Shown here one piece after another: positions 7,167 to 14,997 of a stretch of DNA of 24,847 bases; the first letter of the stretch is position 1, and each line of letters begins with the position of its first letter. The notes under the pieces are model-generated. The model worked only from the letters and a program-made list of their open reading frames with translations. It had not been told where the DNA came from and did no database searches. The position numbers and the translations under genes are program-made. This DNA comes from Pseudoselenomonas ruminantium (GTDB taxonomy: Bacteria > Bacillota > Negativicutes > Selenomonadales > Selenomonadaceae), in assembly GCA_002373045.1 (NCBI GenBank), contig DFHU01000051.1:6501-31347 (forward strand), given 5' to 3'.

Positions 7167-8327
7167 TTACACGAATCTGCACACATGGTCAACCGCAATA
7201 TCCGAAAAACCATAAGCTTCCGCTTTGGTGAGTTTGCCATTTGCAATCTCGTGAAGCTTTTCCAGCAGCATACCGCCGCTTTCCTCAATGGTCTGCTCCC
7301 CTCGGATAATGCCCGATAAATCCACGTCCATATTATCTTCCATCCAGCTATAGGTATGTTCATTGGCGGTCACTTTCAGCACCGGCACAATGGCATTGCC
7401 CGTAGGCGTTCCCCTGCCCGTAGTGAAGATGATGACCTGACAGCCGGCAGCCGCCATGGATGTTACAGACGAAATATCGTATCCTGCCGTATCCATGACG
7501 ATGGCCCCGCGCTTCGTAGGCGGCTGCGCCTGTTCTAACACCTCCACGATGGGACGGGTGCCGCCTTTGCGGATACAGCCCAGGCTCTTTTCGTCAATCG
7601 TGGACAAGCCGCCTGCTTTGTTGCCCGGTGTCGGCTGTCCCGCCCGGCAATCCTGCCCTGCGGCGAGTAAATGTTTTTCATAGTCCTCGCACACCCGGAT
7701 AATCTGGTTGTGGATTTCCGGTGTGGCGCCCCGACGGGCCAGCACATGTTCGCCGCCAATCCACTCAATGGACTCACTCATCATGGCGGACGCACCCAAA
7801 TCCACCAGCCTGTCGCTAAGATTGCCCACCGCAGGATTGGAGGCAATCCCAGAGGTAGCATCGCTGCCGCCACATTCTATCCCCAGCAGCAACTCGCTGA
7901 TGGGGAATTTTTCTTTTTGCTGCAACCCAGCTTCAGCCGCCATTTCCCGGGCAGCCCGCACAGCTTTTGCAATGGTCTTTAAGGTGCCGCCTTCTTCCTG
8001 TATGCCAAAGGAAACTACCGGCTTGGAACATTTTGCCTGTATCTTTTCCCGCAGCTTGGCATGGGGTACGGTTTCACAGCCCAGACCGATGATGACTACG
8101 CCGTAGACATTGGGATTCAGGGCAAAGCCTGTGAGCACCTTCTGACTCATTTCCGTATTGGCCGCCACATCACTGCAGCCAGTGTTAAAGACGATATTCA
8201 CCGCGCCCCGTACCTGACTCGCCACAATCCGGCAGGATTCACTACCGCAAGCACAAGTGGGCAGAATCAGAATATGATTGCGAATGCCGGGGCGGCCTTC
8301 TTTGCGTCTGTAACCGTAAAATTCCAT
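7167..8327 (-). CDS. UxaA-family dehydratase/lyase, large subunit
   Basis: A 386-residue protein matching the C-terminal catalytic part of altronate/galactarate dehydratases (UxaA/GarD) and the beta subunit of sulfolactate sulfo-lyase. It opens with YGYRRKEGRPGIRNHILILPT, a family hallmark, followed by the CACGSESC cysteine cluster. Further conserved stretches are NTGCSD, GLGCET, GIECGGSDATSGIASNPAVG and FTTGRGTPTGNAIVPVLKV. These enzymes need a metal centre and remove water (or sulfite) from a sugar acid. It is encoded one nucleotide after the stop of the small SAF-domain subunit, with GGAGGG 7 nt before its ATG, so the two form a split enzyme. Altronate, galactarate and sulfolactate cannot be told apart here. 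Confidence 0.85.
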   Translation of the reverse strand: MEFYGYRRKEGRPGIRNHILILPTCACGSESCRIVASQVRGAVNIVFNTGCSDVAANTEMSQKVLTGFALNPNVYGVVIIGLGCETVPHAKLREKIQAKCSKPVVSFGIQEEGGTLKTIAKAVRAAREMAAEAGLQQKEKFPISELLLGIECGGSDATSGIASNPAVGNLSDRLVDLGASAMMSESIEWIGGEHVLARRGATPEIHNQIIRVCEDYEKHLLAAGQDCRAGQPTPGNKAGGLSTIDEKSLGCIRKGGTRPIVEVLEQAQPPTKRGAIVMDTAGYDISSVTSMAAAGCQVIIFTTGRGTPTGNAIVPVLKVTANEHTYSWMEDNMDVDLSGIIRGEQTIEESGGMLLEKLHEIANGKLTKAEAYGFSDIAVDHVCRFV

Positions 8328-8328
8328 C

Positions 8329-8640
8329 TCATTTGCCCTCCTTGCCCATTATATACTCACTAGCGTAGTCCCGGGGAATGCTGCGGATATTCTCATGCGA
8401 TACCCAGCCGCCCTGCGGAATGTCCTGCAAGGTTTCCCCGATGATCTCCCCGTACTTATAGACCATTTCGCCCTTGGCGATAGGCCTTAAGGCAATCTTG
8501 TGCCAAATGGGAATCGTTTCGACAGCCTTTACCTGGGCACTGCCGCCGCCATGACAAATAACCATGTCCTCCGGCTTTGCTTCGCTGGTGCAGGTGGCCA
8601 CATTGTCCTTCTCGTCCAGCAGAATCGCTTTCTTTTCCAT
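8329..8640 (-). CDS. UxaA-family SAF-domain small subunit
   Basis: A 103-residue protein that corresponds to the N-terminal SAF domain of altronate/galactarate dehydratase, or to the alpha subunit of sulfolactate sulfo-lyase. Visible features are the start KKAILLDEKDNVATC, the central IPIWHKIALRPIAKGEMVYKYGEIIG, and the tail GGWVSHENI that matches the family's HVHN-like segment. GGAGAG lies 5 nt from the ATG. It is directly followed by the large subunit. A short unknown gene (8656-8820) precedes it by 15 nt. The unit is probably controlled by the divergent LysR at 8964. Confidence 0.8.
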   Translation of the reverse strand: MEKKAILLDEKDNVATCTSEAKPEDMVICHGGGSAQVKAVETIPIWHKIALRPIAKGEMVYKYGEIIGETLQDIPQGGWVSHENIRSIPRDYASEYIMGKEGK

Positions 8641-8655
8641 AACGCTCTCCTTTCG

Positions 8656-8820
8656 TCAAATGGCCTCATCCATATCCAATAAGTATTTCCCATATAGCAT
8701 ATTCCACCGCGCCGGAGTCATGTCCTGCTTTTTGCGCGATTCCAGTTGATAAATTTTTACCGCTCTATGCGTTCTTGCCATCATCTTTTCAGCAAAAATC
8801 TTCATTGCCTTTTTCATCAT
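8656..8820 (-). CDS. Small basic protein of unknown function, first gene of the dehydratase unit
   Basis: A short gene of about 54 codons with a good ribosome site: GGGAGG is followed by three consecutive ATG codons (8823, 8820, 8817), and 8820 gives sensible spacing. The product is rich in Lys, Arg and Met, probably helical, with no signal peptide or membrane segment. Its C-terminal half (TPARWNMLYGKYLLDMDEAI) looks like a folded small domain rather than noise. It precedes the SAF subunit by 15 nt and faces the LysR gene. No family is recognised. A role linked to the dehydratase is only suggested by position. Confidence 0.5.
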   Translation of the reverse strand: MMKKAMKIFAEKMMARTHRAVKIYQLESRKKQDMTPARWNMLYGKYLLDMDEAI

Positions 8821-8907
8821 CATTACCTCCCGCTGCACACTGTTTTTTCTGTCTTCATCATAGCCTATTCCGCCCCAAATAAAAAACACTTATAATCGAT
8901 TTATCTA

Positions 8908-8936
8908 TTGAAAAAACCGATTGATTTCACTATGAT
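8908..8936 (+). promoter_or_regulatory. Promoter of the LysR gene at 8964
   Basis: TTGAAA (8908-8913), a 17-bp spacer and TATGAT (8931-8936) precede the LysR ATG by 27 nt, with AGGAAGG in between. The opposite strand toward the dehydratase unit has no equally good promoter, which suits LysR-dependent activation. Confidence 0.6.
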
Positions 8937-8963
8937 GGAACTATCAGAAAGGAAGGTACTGCC

Positions 8964-9860
8964 ATGAATATCCAGCAAATGCAATACTTCGCCGAGGTTT
9001 GCCGTCACGAAAATGTTACCAAAGCAGCCGCCAGCCTGCATATGTCCCAATCCCCCCTGAGCCAGTCCATGAAAAATCTCGAAGCGGAAACCGGCCTGAA
9101 CCTGTTCCGTCATGTAGGGCGCAATATTCAGCTCACCGCTGACGGGCAAGCCTTGTTTCAGGAAGTGGAAAAGATGCTGAAGCAGGTCAAACGCTTTGAA
9201 GCCAATGTCAAAGAGATTGCCAAACGGCATAACCGCTTGCAGCTGGCCGTGCCTTCGCAGATTGCCACCATTATCCTGCCGCTGCTTTTGGGCGAATTTT
9301 TCCAGCTGCACCCGGAAATCCAGCTGGAAATCACAGAACCTGCCGGCGGAGCAGCACTGGATATGGTAGAGCGGGAAGAAGTTGACCTGGCCTTTGTCCA
9401 CGATGCCGAAGGACGGCCCAATCTCACCTTGCGCAAATTATCGTCCTGGCCCATCTGCCTCTGTGTCCCACGCAGCCATCCACTGGCCGATAAGCCCAGC
9501 GTCACTTTAGCCGAAGCGGCCGCCTATCCCCTGGTGCTGCTCAGTCGTAAATTTATCCTGACCAAACGCGTGCTGGCTGAATTTGACCGGCAAAAGCTCC
9601 AGCCACAGATTCTCCATTATTCCCCCAACCTTTCAAGCGTCTGGAACATCGTCCAACAAGGCATTGCCCTGTCGATTCTGACGGGCAATGGCATTTTGCA
9701 GGATAGCAATCTTATCGCCATTCCCATTGAAGGACTTGCCCAAAAAGGGTTTATCGTCACCAAAAAAGGCCGACAAATCTACGCGGACGAACGCTGTCTT
9801 ATCGACTTCGTCCGGCGTAAATTTGCCGACTCTCCTGAAAATGTGAAAAGCAGCCACTAA
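8964..9860 (+). CDS. LysR-family transcriptional regulator
   Basis: A 298-residue LTTR. The winged HTH (1-60) reads MNIQQMQYFAEVCRHENVTK and continues with SQSPLSQSMKNLEAETGLNLF, a textbook LysR DNA-binding domain. The effector domain (about 90-290) carries LAVPSQIATIILPLLLGEF, and CVPRSHPLADK in the hinge area. It is divergent from the UxaA-type dehydratase operon (about 140 nt between starts), so it is probably the sugar-acid-responsive regulator of that operon (inference). It converges with the next LysR gene; the 65 nt between them show no strong terminator. Confidence 0.9.
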   Translation: MNIQQMQYFAEVCRHENVTKAAASLHMSQSPLSQSMKNLEAETGLNLFRHVGRNIQLTADGQALFQEVEKMLKQVKRFEANVKEIAKRHNRLQLAVPSQIATIILPLLLGEFFQLHPEIQLEITEPAGGAALDMVEREEVDLAFVHDAEGRPNLTLRKLSSWPICLCVPRSHPLADKPSVTLAEAAAYPLVLLSRKFILTKRVLAEFDRQKLQPQILHYSPNLSSVWNIVQQGIALSILTGNGILQDSNLIAIPIEGLAQKGFIVTKKGRQIYADERCLIDFVRRKFADSPENVKSSH

Positions 9861-9925
9861 ATACAAGATAAAACTCTTGACGACAAATCTCTTTCATGAG
9901 AATATCTCGCATAATATCACAGTGG

Positions 9926-10834
9926 TCAGACAACTTTATCTCTACCATTTTGGGTCAGCCAAGCGAGCAGGAAGTCACGAAACTTTTGGCTGGCTTTGGT
10001 CAGGACTGTAGTCTTGTCCCAGACAAGATATACATTCTGCCCCAGGTCATCGCCCGTACCTAATGGTTTTACCACGATATCCGGATGTGGATTCAGCACG
10101 GCAGCATAGTCATAGCCTAAGTTTATCGCCTGATGCCGGAGAATCAGGTCAGTGATGAGCATTTCATCGGCCGTTTCAGCTAGCAGTTCTACATGTAGTC
10201 CCGGCAACAGGATATACTTATCGATATTATGCCGAAAACATTGATAACCCCGCCCCTTGCTGACAATGCGCGCACCTTCCAAATCTGCATAGGCAATGTT
10301 TTCTTTACCGGCCAGCGGATGCTGGCGATGCAGCCGCGCACAGTATCGGGAAAAGAACAGTGCTTCAGCTGCGAAACGATTTTGGTCAGCTTCTCCTGTT
10401 ACGATGGCAAAGTTGCATTGCTTTTCCAAAACGCCCTTCAAAGCTGCATCATCTGTCGTATCCACGGTGCTAAGAATAATATCCGGACATGCCTGGTGAA
10501 AATCCCAAAGGAACTCTGCCCCCAAGTAAGCCATTATATGGTCAAGCGCGTAGATAGTCACCACGCTTTTGGATTGTGAGGCCAATGTGCTCATGCTCGC
10601 AATGCTCCGGTATTCTGCCAGCAGCCGCTGCACATGCGGTAAAAGTGCATTGGCATAGTCAGTCGGCACAAGACCATGCGGATTGCGGATAAAAAGCAGC
10701 TGCCCAAGTTCCTCCTCCAACGTCTTGAGCATCTTGCTGACACCCTGCCGCGATACATAGAGCTTATCGGCAGCGCTTTGCATATTGCCCTGCCGATAAA
10801 CTTCGAGAAAATATTCCATTTGTTTCTGATTCAT
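9926..10834 (-). CDS. LysR-family transcriptional regulator
   Basis: A 302-residue LTTR. The HTH (1-60) begins MNQKQMEYFLEVYRQGNMQS and contains YVSRQGVSKMLKTLEEELGQ. The effector domain is less typical, with Cys and His rich stretches such as RYCARLHRQHPLAGK. The start at 10834 is chosen because GGAGGGG lies 6 nt upstream; a start at 10921 would place the promoter inside the gene. It is divergent from the metallo-hydrolase gene at 10981, its likely target (inference). Its own promoter (10854-10882) contains a dyad, suggesting autorepression. Confidence 0.88.
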   Translation of the reverse strand: MNQKQMEYFLEVYRQGNMQSAADKLYVSRQGVSKMLKTLEEELGQLLFIRNPHGLVPTDYANALLPHVQRLLAEYRSIASMSTLASQSKSVVTIYALDHIMAYLGAEFLWDFHQACPDIILSTVDTTDDAALKGVLEKQCNFAIVTGEADQNRFAAEALFFSRYCARLHRQHPLAGKENIAYADLEGARIVSKGRGYQCFRHNIDKYILLPGLHVELLAETADEMLITDLILRHQAINLGYDYAAVLNPHPDIVVKPLGTGDDLGQNVYLVWDKTTVLTKASQKFRDFLLAWLTQNGRDKVV

Positions 10835-10853
10835 CCAATCCCCCCTCCCATTT

Positions 10854-10882
10854 ATTTTATCGCAACCTTTAAGTTGCGTCAA
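10854..10882 (-). promoter_or_regulatory. LysR promoter with dyad in the spacer
   Basis: On the minus strand TTGACG (10877-10882), a 17-bp spacer and TAAAAT (10854-10859) form a strong promoter for the LysR gene. A perfect dyad CGCAAC-CTTTAA-GTTGCG (10861-10878) fills the spacer and touches the -35, where a bound regulator would block its own transcription. The predicted leader is only about 13 nt. Confidence 0.6.
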
Positions 10883-10898
10883 AAGAGAATATCTTTGC

Positions 10899-10927
10899 TT
10901 GTTGTGCCTCGGTATGAGCATTATACT
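10899..10927 (+). promoter_or_regulatory. Promoter of the metallo-hydrolase gene
   Basis: TTGTTG (10899-10904), a 17-bp spacer and TATACT (10922-10927). The dyad 10861-10878 lies about 20-38 bp upstream of the -35, a usual place for LysR activation. Confidence 0.5.
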
Positions 10928-10980
10928 AGAAGCATAACATAGCTAACGCAATTTAGAAGTCACGAAAAGGAGACATGACC

Positions 10981-11772
10981 ATGAAACTGACGCAAATCCG
11001 CAATGCCACCAACCGCCTTGAATATGCCGGCAAAACGTTCCTAATTGACCCGTGGCTGATGCCCAAGCATCAGTTTTCCTTCGTCGATGTTCCCGGCAGA
11101 CCTTATCATGTACCGGATGAAATGAAGGAGCATTTGCCCATGCCCTTCTATGACCTGCCCATGCCGATGGAAGAAATCCTCGCTGGCGTCGATTATTATC
11201 TGGTAACGCATATCCATCCCGACCACATCGATATGTCCATGGATGGTACTGTGGGCGCACCTTTGGACAAGAACGTGCCTGTAATCTGCCAAAATGAGGA
11301 AGATGCCGCTGTCTTCCAAAAATCCGGCTTCCACGATGTGACCGTACTGTCCGAAACCGGCATGCTGTTTGGTCCGGCAAAGCTGACCAAGGTACCGGCC
11401 CTCCATGGCACGGTAAATCCCTGTGGTGATGCCATGGGCGTGATGTTTGAAAGCGCCGCTGAAAAAATCTTTTATTTGGCTGGGGATACGGTCTGGTATC
11501 CCGCGGTAGCCGACACATTGAAACGCTGGCAGCCGGAAATCGTGGCACTCAACTGCTGTGCCGCCGAGACGGTGGAAAATGGGCGCCTCATCATGGATGC
11601 TGAAGACGTCCACTGCGTTGCCAAGACTGCGCCTAACGCCAGACTGTATCTGACACATCTGGACAATGTGGCCCATGCCGCACTTACCCGCCATACGCTC
11701 AAAGGCAGACTGGCCGAACGTAATGTAACCAATTATGATATGCCAAAGGACGGACAGTCTGTAAGGTATTGA
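10981..11772 (+). CDS. Metallo-beta-lactamase-fold hydrolase (UlaG/YtnP-like)
   Basis: A 263-residue cytoplasmic protein. The MBL metal motif THIHPDHID gives His77, His79, Asp81 and His82. LHGT supplies a later metal-site His, and LAGDTVWY carries the bridging Asp. THLDNVAHA near the C-terminus supplies the last His. LIDPW near the start is common in UlaG-like lactonases. It probably hydrolyses a lactone, phosphodiester or similar small molecule; the substrate is not visible. The ATG at 10981 is preferred over 10975 because AAGGAG is then 8 nt away. It is divergent from a LysR gene and ends at the bidirectional terminator 11795-11840. Confidence 0.82.
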   Translation: MKLTQIRNATNRLEYAGKTFLIDPWLMPKHQFSFVDVPGRPYHVPDEMKEHLPMPFYDLPMPMEEILAGVDYYLVTHIHPDHIDMSMDGTVGAPLDKNVPVICQNEEDAAVFQKSGFHDVTVLSETGMLFGPAKLTKVPALHGTVNPCGDAMGVMFESAAEKIFYLAGDTVWYPAVADTLKRWQPEIVALNCCAAETVENGRLIMDAEDVHCVAKTAPNARLYLTHLDNVAHAALTRHTLKGRLAERNVTNYDMPKDGQSVRY

Positions 11773-11794
11773 TGCCTATACTTCCAGTAAAGCA

Positions 11795-11840
11795 AAATAA
11801 TCCCCCATCCTGCAATTTTCATGCGGATGAGGGATTATTT
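11795..11840. terminator. Bidirectional terminator between metallo-hydrolase and UvrA-like genes
   Basis: A 16-bp inverted repeat with one mismatch (11795-11810 and 11825-11840) lies between two convergent genes. On the plus strand it is followed by ATTT; the A-rich left arm gives a U-rich end on the minus strand. Its core resembles the hairpin at 2-41. Confidence 0.75.
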
Positions 11841-11848
11841 ATTTCATG

Positions 11849-14362
11849 CTAATTTTTCATTTCGCGTGCGATATATTTTCCCGTAATGCTATCCTTGCTT
11901 ACGGCTGCCATTTCCGGCGTGCCGCAGACTACGATACGGCCGCCCTTGGCACCACCTTCCGGCCCCATATCGATAATGTAATCCGCATTGACGATTACAT
12001 CCAAATCATGCTCGATGACAATCACCGTTGCACCGGCTGCCACCAAGCGGTCAAAGACCTGCAGGAGCACCTGCACATCCAAGGGATGCAGGCCAATGGT
12101 TGGCTCGTCAAAGATAAAGACAGAATCGGCCTGTGTCTTTCCCATCTCACTGGCTAGTTTCAAACGCTGGGCTTCGCCGCCGGAGAGGGCAGGCGTATCT
12201 TCGCCCAGCGTCAGATACCCCAGGCCTAAGTCGTTCAAAGTCGAAAGTTTCCCATAAATCTTTTTCTGCTTGGCAAAGAGCGGCAGCGCCTCCTTTACGG
12301 TCAGGGAGAGGATTTCCGGCAAAGTATAGCCATGCTCTGCACCTTCTGCCTGCCAAAGGATTTCTTTGACCGCTTCGCTATAACGCTGCCCGTTGCAATC
12401 CGGACAGGTGATTGTCACATCGGGCAAGAACTGCACATCGAGAGAAATCTGCCCCGTACCATCACAGGTTGAGCAGCGCAGTTTACCCGTATTATAGGAA
12501 AAAGCACCAGCCTTCCATTTTTTCTCTTTGGCCAAAGCTGTGGCCGCGTAGAGCTTGCGCAATTCATCGAGCACTCCGCTGTATGTCGCCACCGTGGAAC
12601 GGATGTTGATGCCGATGGGCGAAGCGTCAATCAGATTGGCTCGGCGTATACCTTCAGCGCTTATAGCTTTGACCTGCGGCGGCAGTTTGCGGTCTTCAGC
12701 ATTGGCCGAAAGCGCCGGCAACAGACATTCGAGCACCATAGTCGTCTTGCCCGAACCGGATACACCGGTAACCACCGTCAGCCGTCCTTTGGGAATATCT
12801 GCCTGCAAAGACTTTACCGTGTGCAGCGGATTCGTTTCCAAATGAATCGTTCCCAAATCAAACATCTCTTCCCAGGGCGCACGTTCCCGCAAGCTGCCAT
12901 TTGCCCCGCCGCGCATAAAGGGGGCAATCTTGGAGACTTTGCTTTTCGCAGCCGCCTGCATATCCCCGACAAACAGCAGATTACCCCCCTCGCTGCCCGC
13001 CAAAGGCCCCAGTTCAATCATATAATCGGCATGCTGCAGCACATGCACATCATGGTCCACCAAAACCACGGAGTTGCCATCACGCAGCAAGCTGTCAATC
13101 ACATCCAAGAGCCCTTCAATATTGGCGGGATGCAAGCCAATACTCGGCTCATCTAGTACGTAAAGTACCCCTGTGGTTTCATTGCGCACAGCTCTGGCCA
13201 ACTGCACGCGCTGACGCTCACCGGTTGACAAGGTGCTGCTGGCACGGTCAAGGGACAAATAACCCAGACCGAGTTCCTTCAGCCTGCGGGCGTTATCCAA
13301 AAACGATTCAATGATACTTTCAGCCATGGGGCGCATTTCCTGCGGCAGTGTATTCGGCACAGCCTTAACCCAGGGAATCAGTTCATCCAAAGTCATGGCC
13401 GTGGCCTCAGCCAAATTTTTCCCGGCCAGTCTGGTCGAGCGCACCTTCGCCGAGAGCCGCGTACCCTGACATTCCGGACAGGCGGCCTCATGCAGGAATT
13501 TTTCGACCCGCTTCATGCCTTTTTCATCCTTGACCTTCGCCAACGCATTTTCTACCGTATAAATCGCATTATAATAAGTAAAATCCATTTCCGCAGCTAC
13601 ATTGGTCTTTTCATTGACATAGAGGATATGCTTTTTCTCTGCAGGGCCATGAAAGACAATATCCTTTTCCGCCGGTGTCAAATCACGGAAAGGCACATCA
13701 ATCCGCACGCCCATTTCCTTGGCAATATCCTTCATCAATGACCACATAAGCGTCTGCCACGGAGCCACCGCCCCCTCTGCAATGGACAGACTTTCGTCCG
13801 GCACAAGACTCGCCTCATCAACCGTACGCACAACTCCTGTCCCGGAGCAATGTTGGCAGGCTCCTTCTGAGTTAAACGCCATGGCCTCCGCTCCGGGACC
13901 GTAAAACTCCTCGCCGCAGACCGGGCATTTCGTAGGCAGCATCAGTGCCACATCCATATTTGGCGGGCATAGATGCCCATGGGGACAGGTATGGCTGCCC
14001 AGACGGGAAAACAGCAGGCGCAAGCTGTTCAAAAGTTCCGAGGCCGTACCAAAGGTACTGCGCACACCGGGAATCCCCGGACGCTGATGAAGCGCCAAGG
14101 CCGCCGGTACATGACGGATTTCTTCCACATCGGCTTTGCCGGCCTGCGTAATACGGCGGCGTGTATAGGTAGACAGCGCCTCCAGATAACGACGTGAACC
14201 TTCCGCGTACAAGGTTCCCAACGCCAACGACGATTTTCCCGAACCGGACACACCGGCAATGGCCACGAGCTTGCCCAAGGGGATATCCACATCGATATTT
14301 TTCAGGTTATGCACGCGGGCGCCCCTGACGATAATATTTTTCGGGCGTTCCTTATTGTCCAT
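11849..14362 (-). CDS. UvrA-like ABC ATPase lacking the UvrB-binding domain
   Basis: An 837-residue tandem ABC ATPase of the UvrA family. The first Walker A is GVSGSGKSS (37-45). Zinc-type cysteines lie at CPVC (146-149) and CQHC (169-172). CPECQGTRL, signature LSTGERQRVQLARA and Walker B VLDEPSIGLHP follow. The second half has GVSGSGKTT, CSTCDGTGQ...CPDCNGQRY, LSGGEAQRLKLA and FDEPTIGLHP. Canonical UvrA is about 940 residues and has some 215 residues between Walker A and the first zinc cysteine; here there are only about 105, so the UvrB-binding domain is missing. Such short UvrA paralogues are linked to drug tolerance (DrrC-like, UvrA2) rather than classical excision repair. AAGGAG lies 8 nt from the ATG. 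It follows the NimA-like gene by 12 nt. Confidence 0.88.
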   Translation of the reverse strand: MDNKERPKNIIVRGARVHNLKNIDVDIPLGKLVAIAGVSGSGKSSLALGTLYAEGSRRYLEALSTYTRRRITQAGKADVEEIRHVPAALALHQRPGIPGVRSTFGTASELLNSLRLLFSRLGSHTCPHGHLCPPNMDVALMLPTKCPVCGEEFYGPGAEAMAFNSEGACQHCSGTGVVRTVDEASLVPDESLSIAEGAVAPWQTLMWSLMKDIAKEMGVRIDVPFRDLTPAEKDIVFHGPAEKKHILYVNEKTNVAAEMDFTYYNAIYTVENALAKVKDEKGMKRVEKFLHEAACPECQGTRLSAKVRSTRLAGKNLAEATAMTLDELIPWVKAVPNTLPQEMRPMAESIIESFLDNARRLKELGLGYLSLDRASSTLSTGERQRVQLARAVRNETTGVLYVLDEPSIGLHPANIEGLLDVIDSLLRDGNSVVLVDHDVHVLQHADYMIELGPLAGSEGGNLLFVGDMQAAAKSKVSKIAPFMRGGANGSLRERAPWEEMFDLGTIHLETNPLHTVKSLQADIPKGRLTVVTGVSGSGKTTMVLECLLPALSANAEDRKLPPQVKAISAEGIRRANLIDASPIGINIRSTVATYSGVLDELRKLYAATALAKEKKWKAGAFSYNTGKLRCSTCDGTGQISLDVQFLPDVTITCPDCNGQRYSEAVKEILWQAEGAEHGYTLPEILSLTVKEALPLFAKQKKIYGKLSTLNDLGLGYLTLGEDTPALSGGEAQRLKLASEMGKTQADSVFIFDEPTIGLHPLDVQVLLQVFDRLVAAGATVIVIEHDLDVIVNADYIIDMGPEGGAKGGRIVVCGTPEMAAVSKDSITGKYIAREMKN

Positions 14363-14374
14363 ACGACAGACTCC

Positions 14375-14851
14375 TTACGATTCATTGACCAACTTCCCGG
14401 TCATATGCTCGGGAAGCAGCGCCAGACATTGCACGCGGGGCAAGGCGTGTTTCAATTCCTGTTCCAAGTACGCTTCGTCATTCGTAAATTTGCGCACCAA
14501 CGAGCTACAGATTTGGCGAATCTTTTCCTCATCCGTCACCAGCTGCATCCGGCCAAAGACAACTACACTACGGATATTGAGCGCCCATTCACCGGGCTTT
14601 TGCCAGCCTTCATCATGCGCGCAATAGCTCACCTTGTCATAAGCCCGTATGGCGTCCATCCGGTGTCCTTCCTTGGCACTATGAAAATAAAGGATACCGT
14701 CCACCTCGCAGTACCAATGATTCATGGGGATACCATAGGGATAGCCGTCATCGCCCAGCATGGACAGCACGCCCCGTTTCGCTTCTCTCAGCACTTCTTT
14801 GCATTCTTCCTCTGTCAGCTGTTGCTTGAATCTTCGCATCTTCCGAAACAT
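14375..14851 (-). CDS. Pyridoxamine 5'-phosphate oxidase-fold protein (NimA-like)
   Basis: A 158-residue split-barrel flavin-binding protein. It begins MFRKMRRFKQQLTEEECKEV, then RGVLSMLGDDGYPYGIPMN, the standard start of NimA/5-nitroimidazole-reductase-like proteins. LYFHSAKEGHRMDAIRAYDKVSY, with the His at HSAKEGHR, is the typical cofactor region. RSVVVFGRMQLV, with DEEKI following, is also conserved. Members bind FMN, F420 or haem, and some detoxify nitroimidazoles. The specific role here is inferred only. It has AGGAGGT 6 nt before ATG and is the first gene of a unit with the UvrA-like gene. An intrinsic terminator stands between its promoter and its start, suggesting attenuation. Confidence 0.82.
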   Translation of the reverse strand: MFRKMRRFKQQLTEEECKEVLREAKRGVLSMLGDDGYPYGIPMNHWYCEVDGILYFHSAKEGHRMDAIRAYDKVSYCAHDEGWQKPGEWALNIRSVVVFGRMQLVTDEEKIRQICSSLVRKFTNDEAYLEQELKHALPRVQCLALLPEHMTGKLVNES

Positions 14852-14872
14852 ATTTTTACCTCCTACAAAAAC

Positions 14873-14920
14873 AGCGTCATTTTCTTATCTGCCAAGACCT
14901 AACGATAAGAAAATGACGCT
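14873..14920 (-). terminator. Terminator of the NRPS operon, also a leader attenuator
   Basis: A perfect 17-bp inverted repeat (14873-14889 and 14904-14920) with a 14-nt loop. On the minus strand the stem is followed by GTTTTTG, then the ribosome site of the NimA-like gene. It lies about 100 nt past the MATE stop, so it can end the NRPS operon. It also lies downstream of a strong promoter (14969-14997), so every transcript of the NimA-like/UvrA-like unit must pass it. Confidence 0.8.
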
Positions 14921-14956
14921 TTTCCCATTACCCGGTGGCAACAGGTGTCCATTCAT
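14885..14956 (-). CDS. Possible 23-codon leader peptide overlapping the attenuator
   Basis: An ATG at 14956 opens a 23-codon frame (starts MNGHLLPPGNGK) whose TAA lies in the downstream arm of the terminator stem. AGGAAG sits 6 nt before the ATG on the DNA. A ribosome on this frame would cover the upstream arm and prevent the hairpin, as in attenuation of many resistance genes. The weakness: the predicted transcription start (about 14962) lies within or after the AGGAAG, so the message may be nearly leaderless. Treat this as a hypothesis. Confidence 0.3.
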   Translation of the reverse strand: MNGHLLPPGNGKSVIFLSLGLGR

Positions 14957-14968
14957 ATTCTGCTTCCT

Positions 14969-14997
14969 AGCATAGAGCAAAATCATAGCCTTGTCAA
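14969..14997 (-). promoter_or_regulatory. Strong promoter of the NimA-like/UvrA-like unit
   Basis: On the minus strand a consensus TTGACA (14992-14997), a 17-bp spacer and TATGCT (14969-14974). It lies 22 nt after the MATE stop codon, so the downstream unit has its own promoter. Confidence 0.7.

Noticed and set aside
9861..9925. TTGACG with a 17-bp spacer to GAATAT between two convergent LysR genes
   Set aside because: The matching strand leads into the antisense of a LysR gene and no gene follows, so the promoter-like spacing is probably chance.
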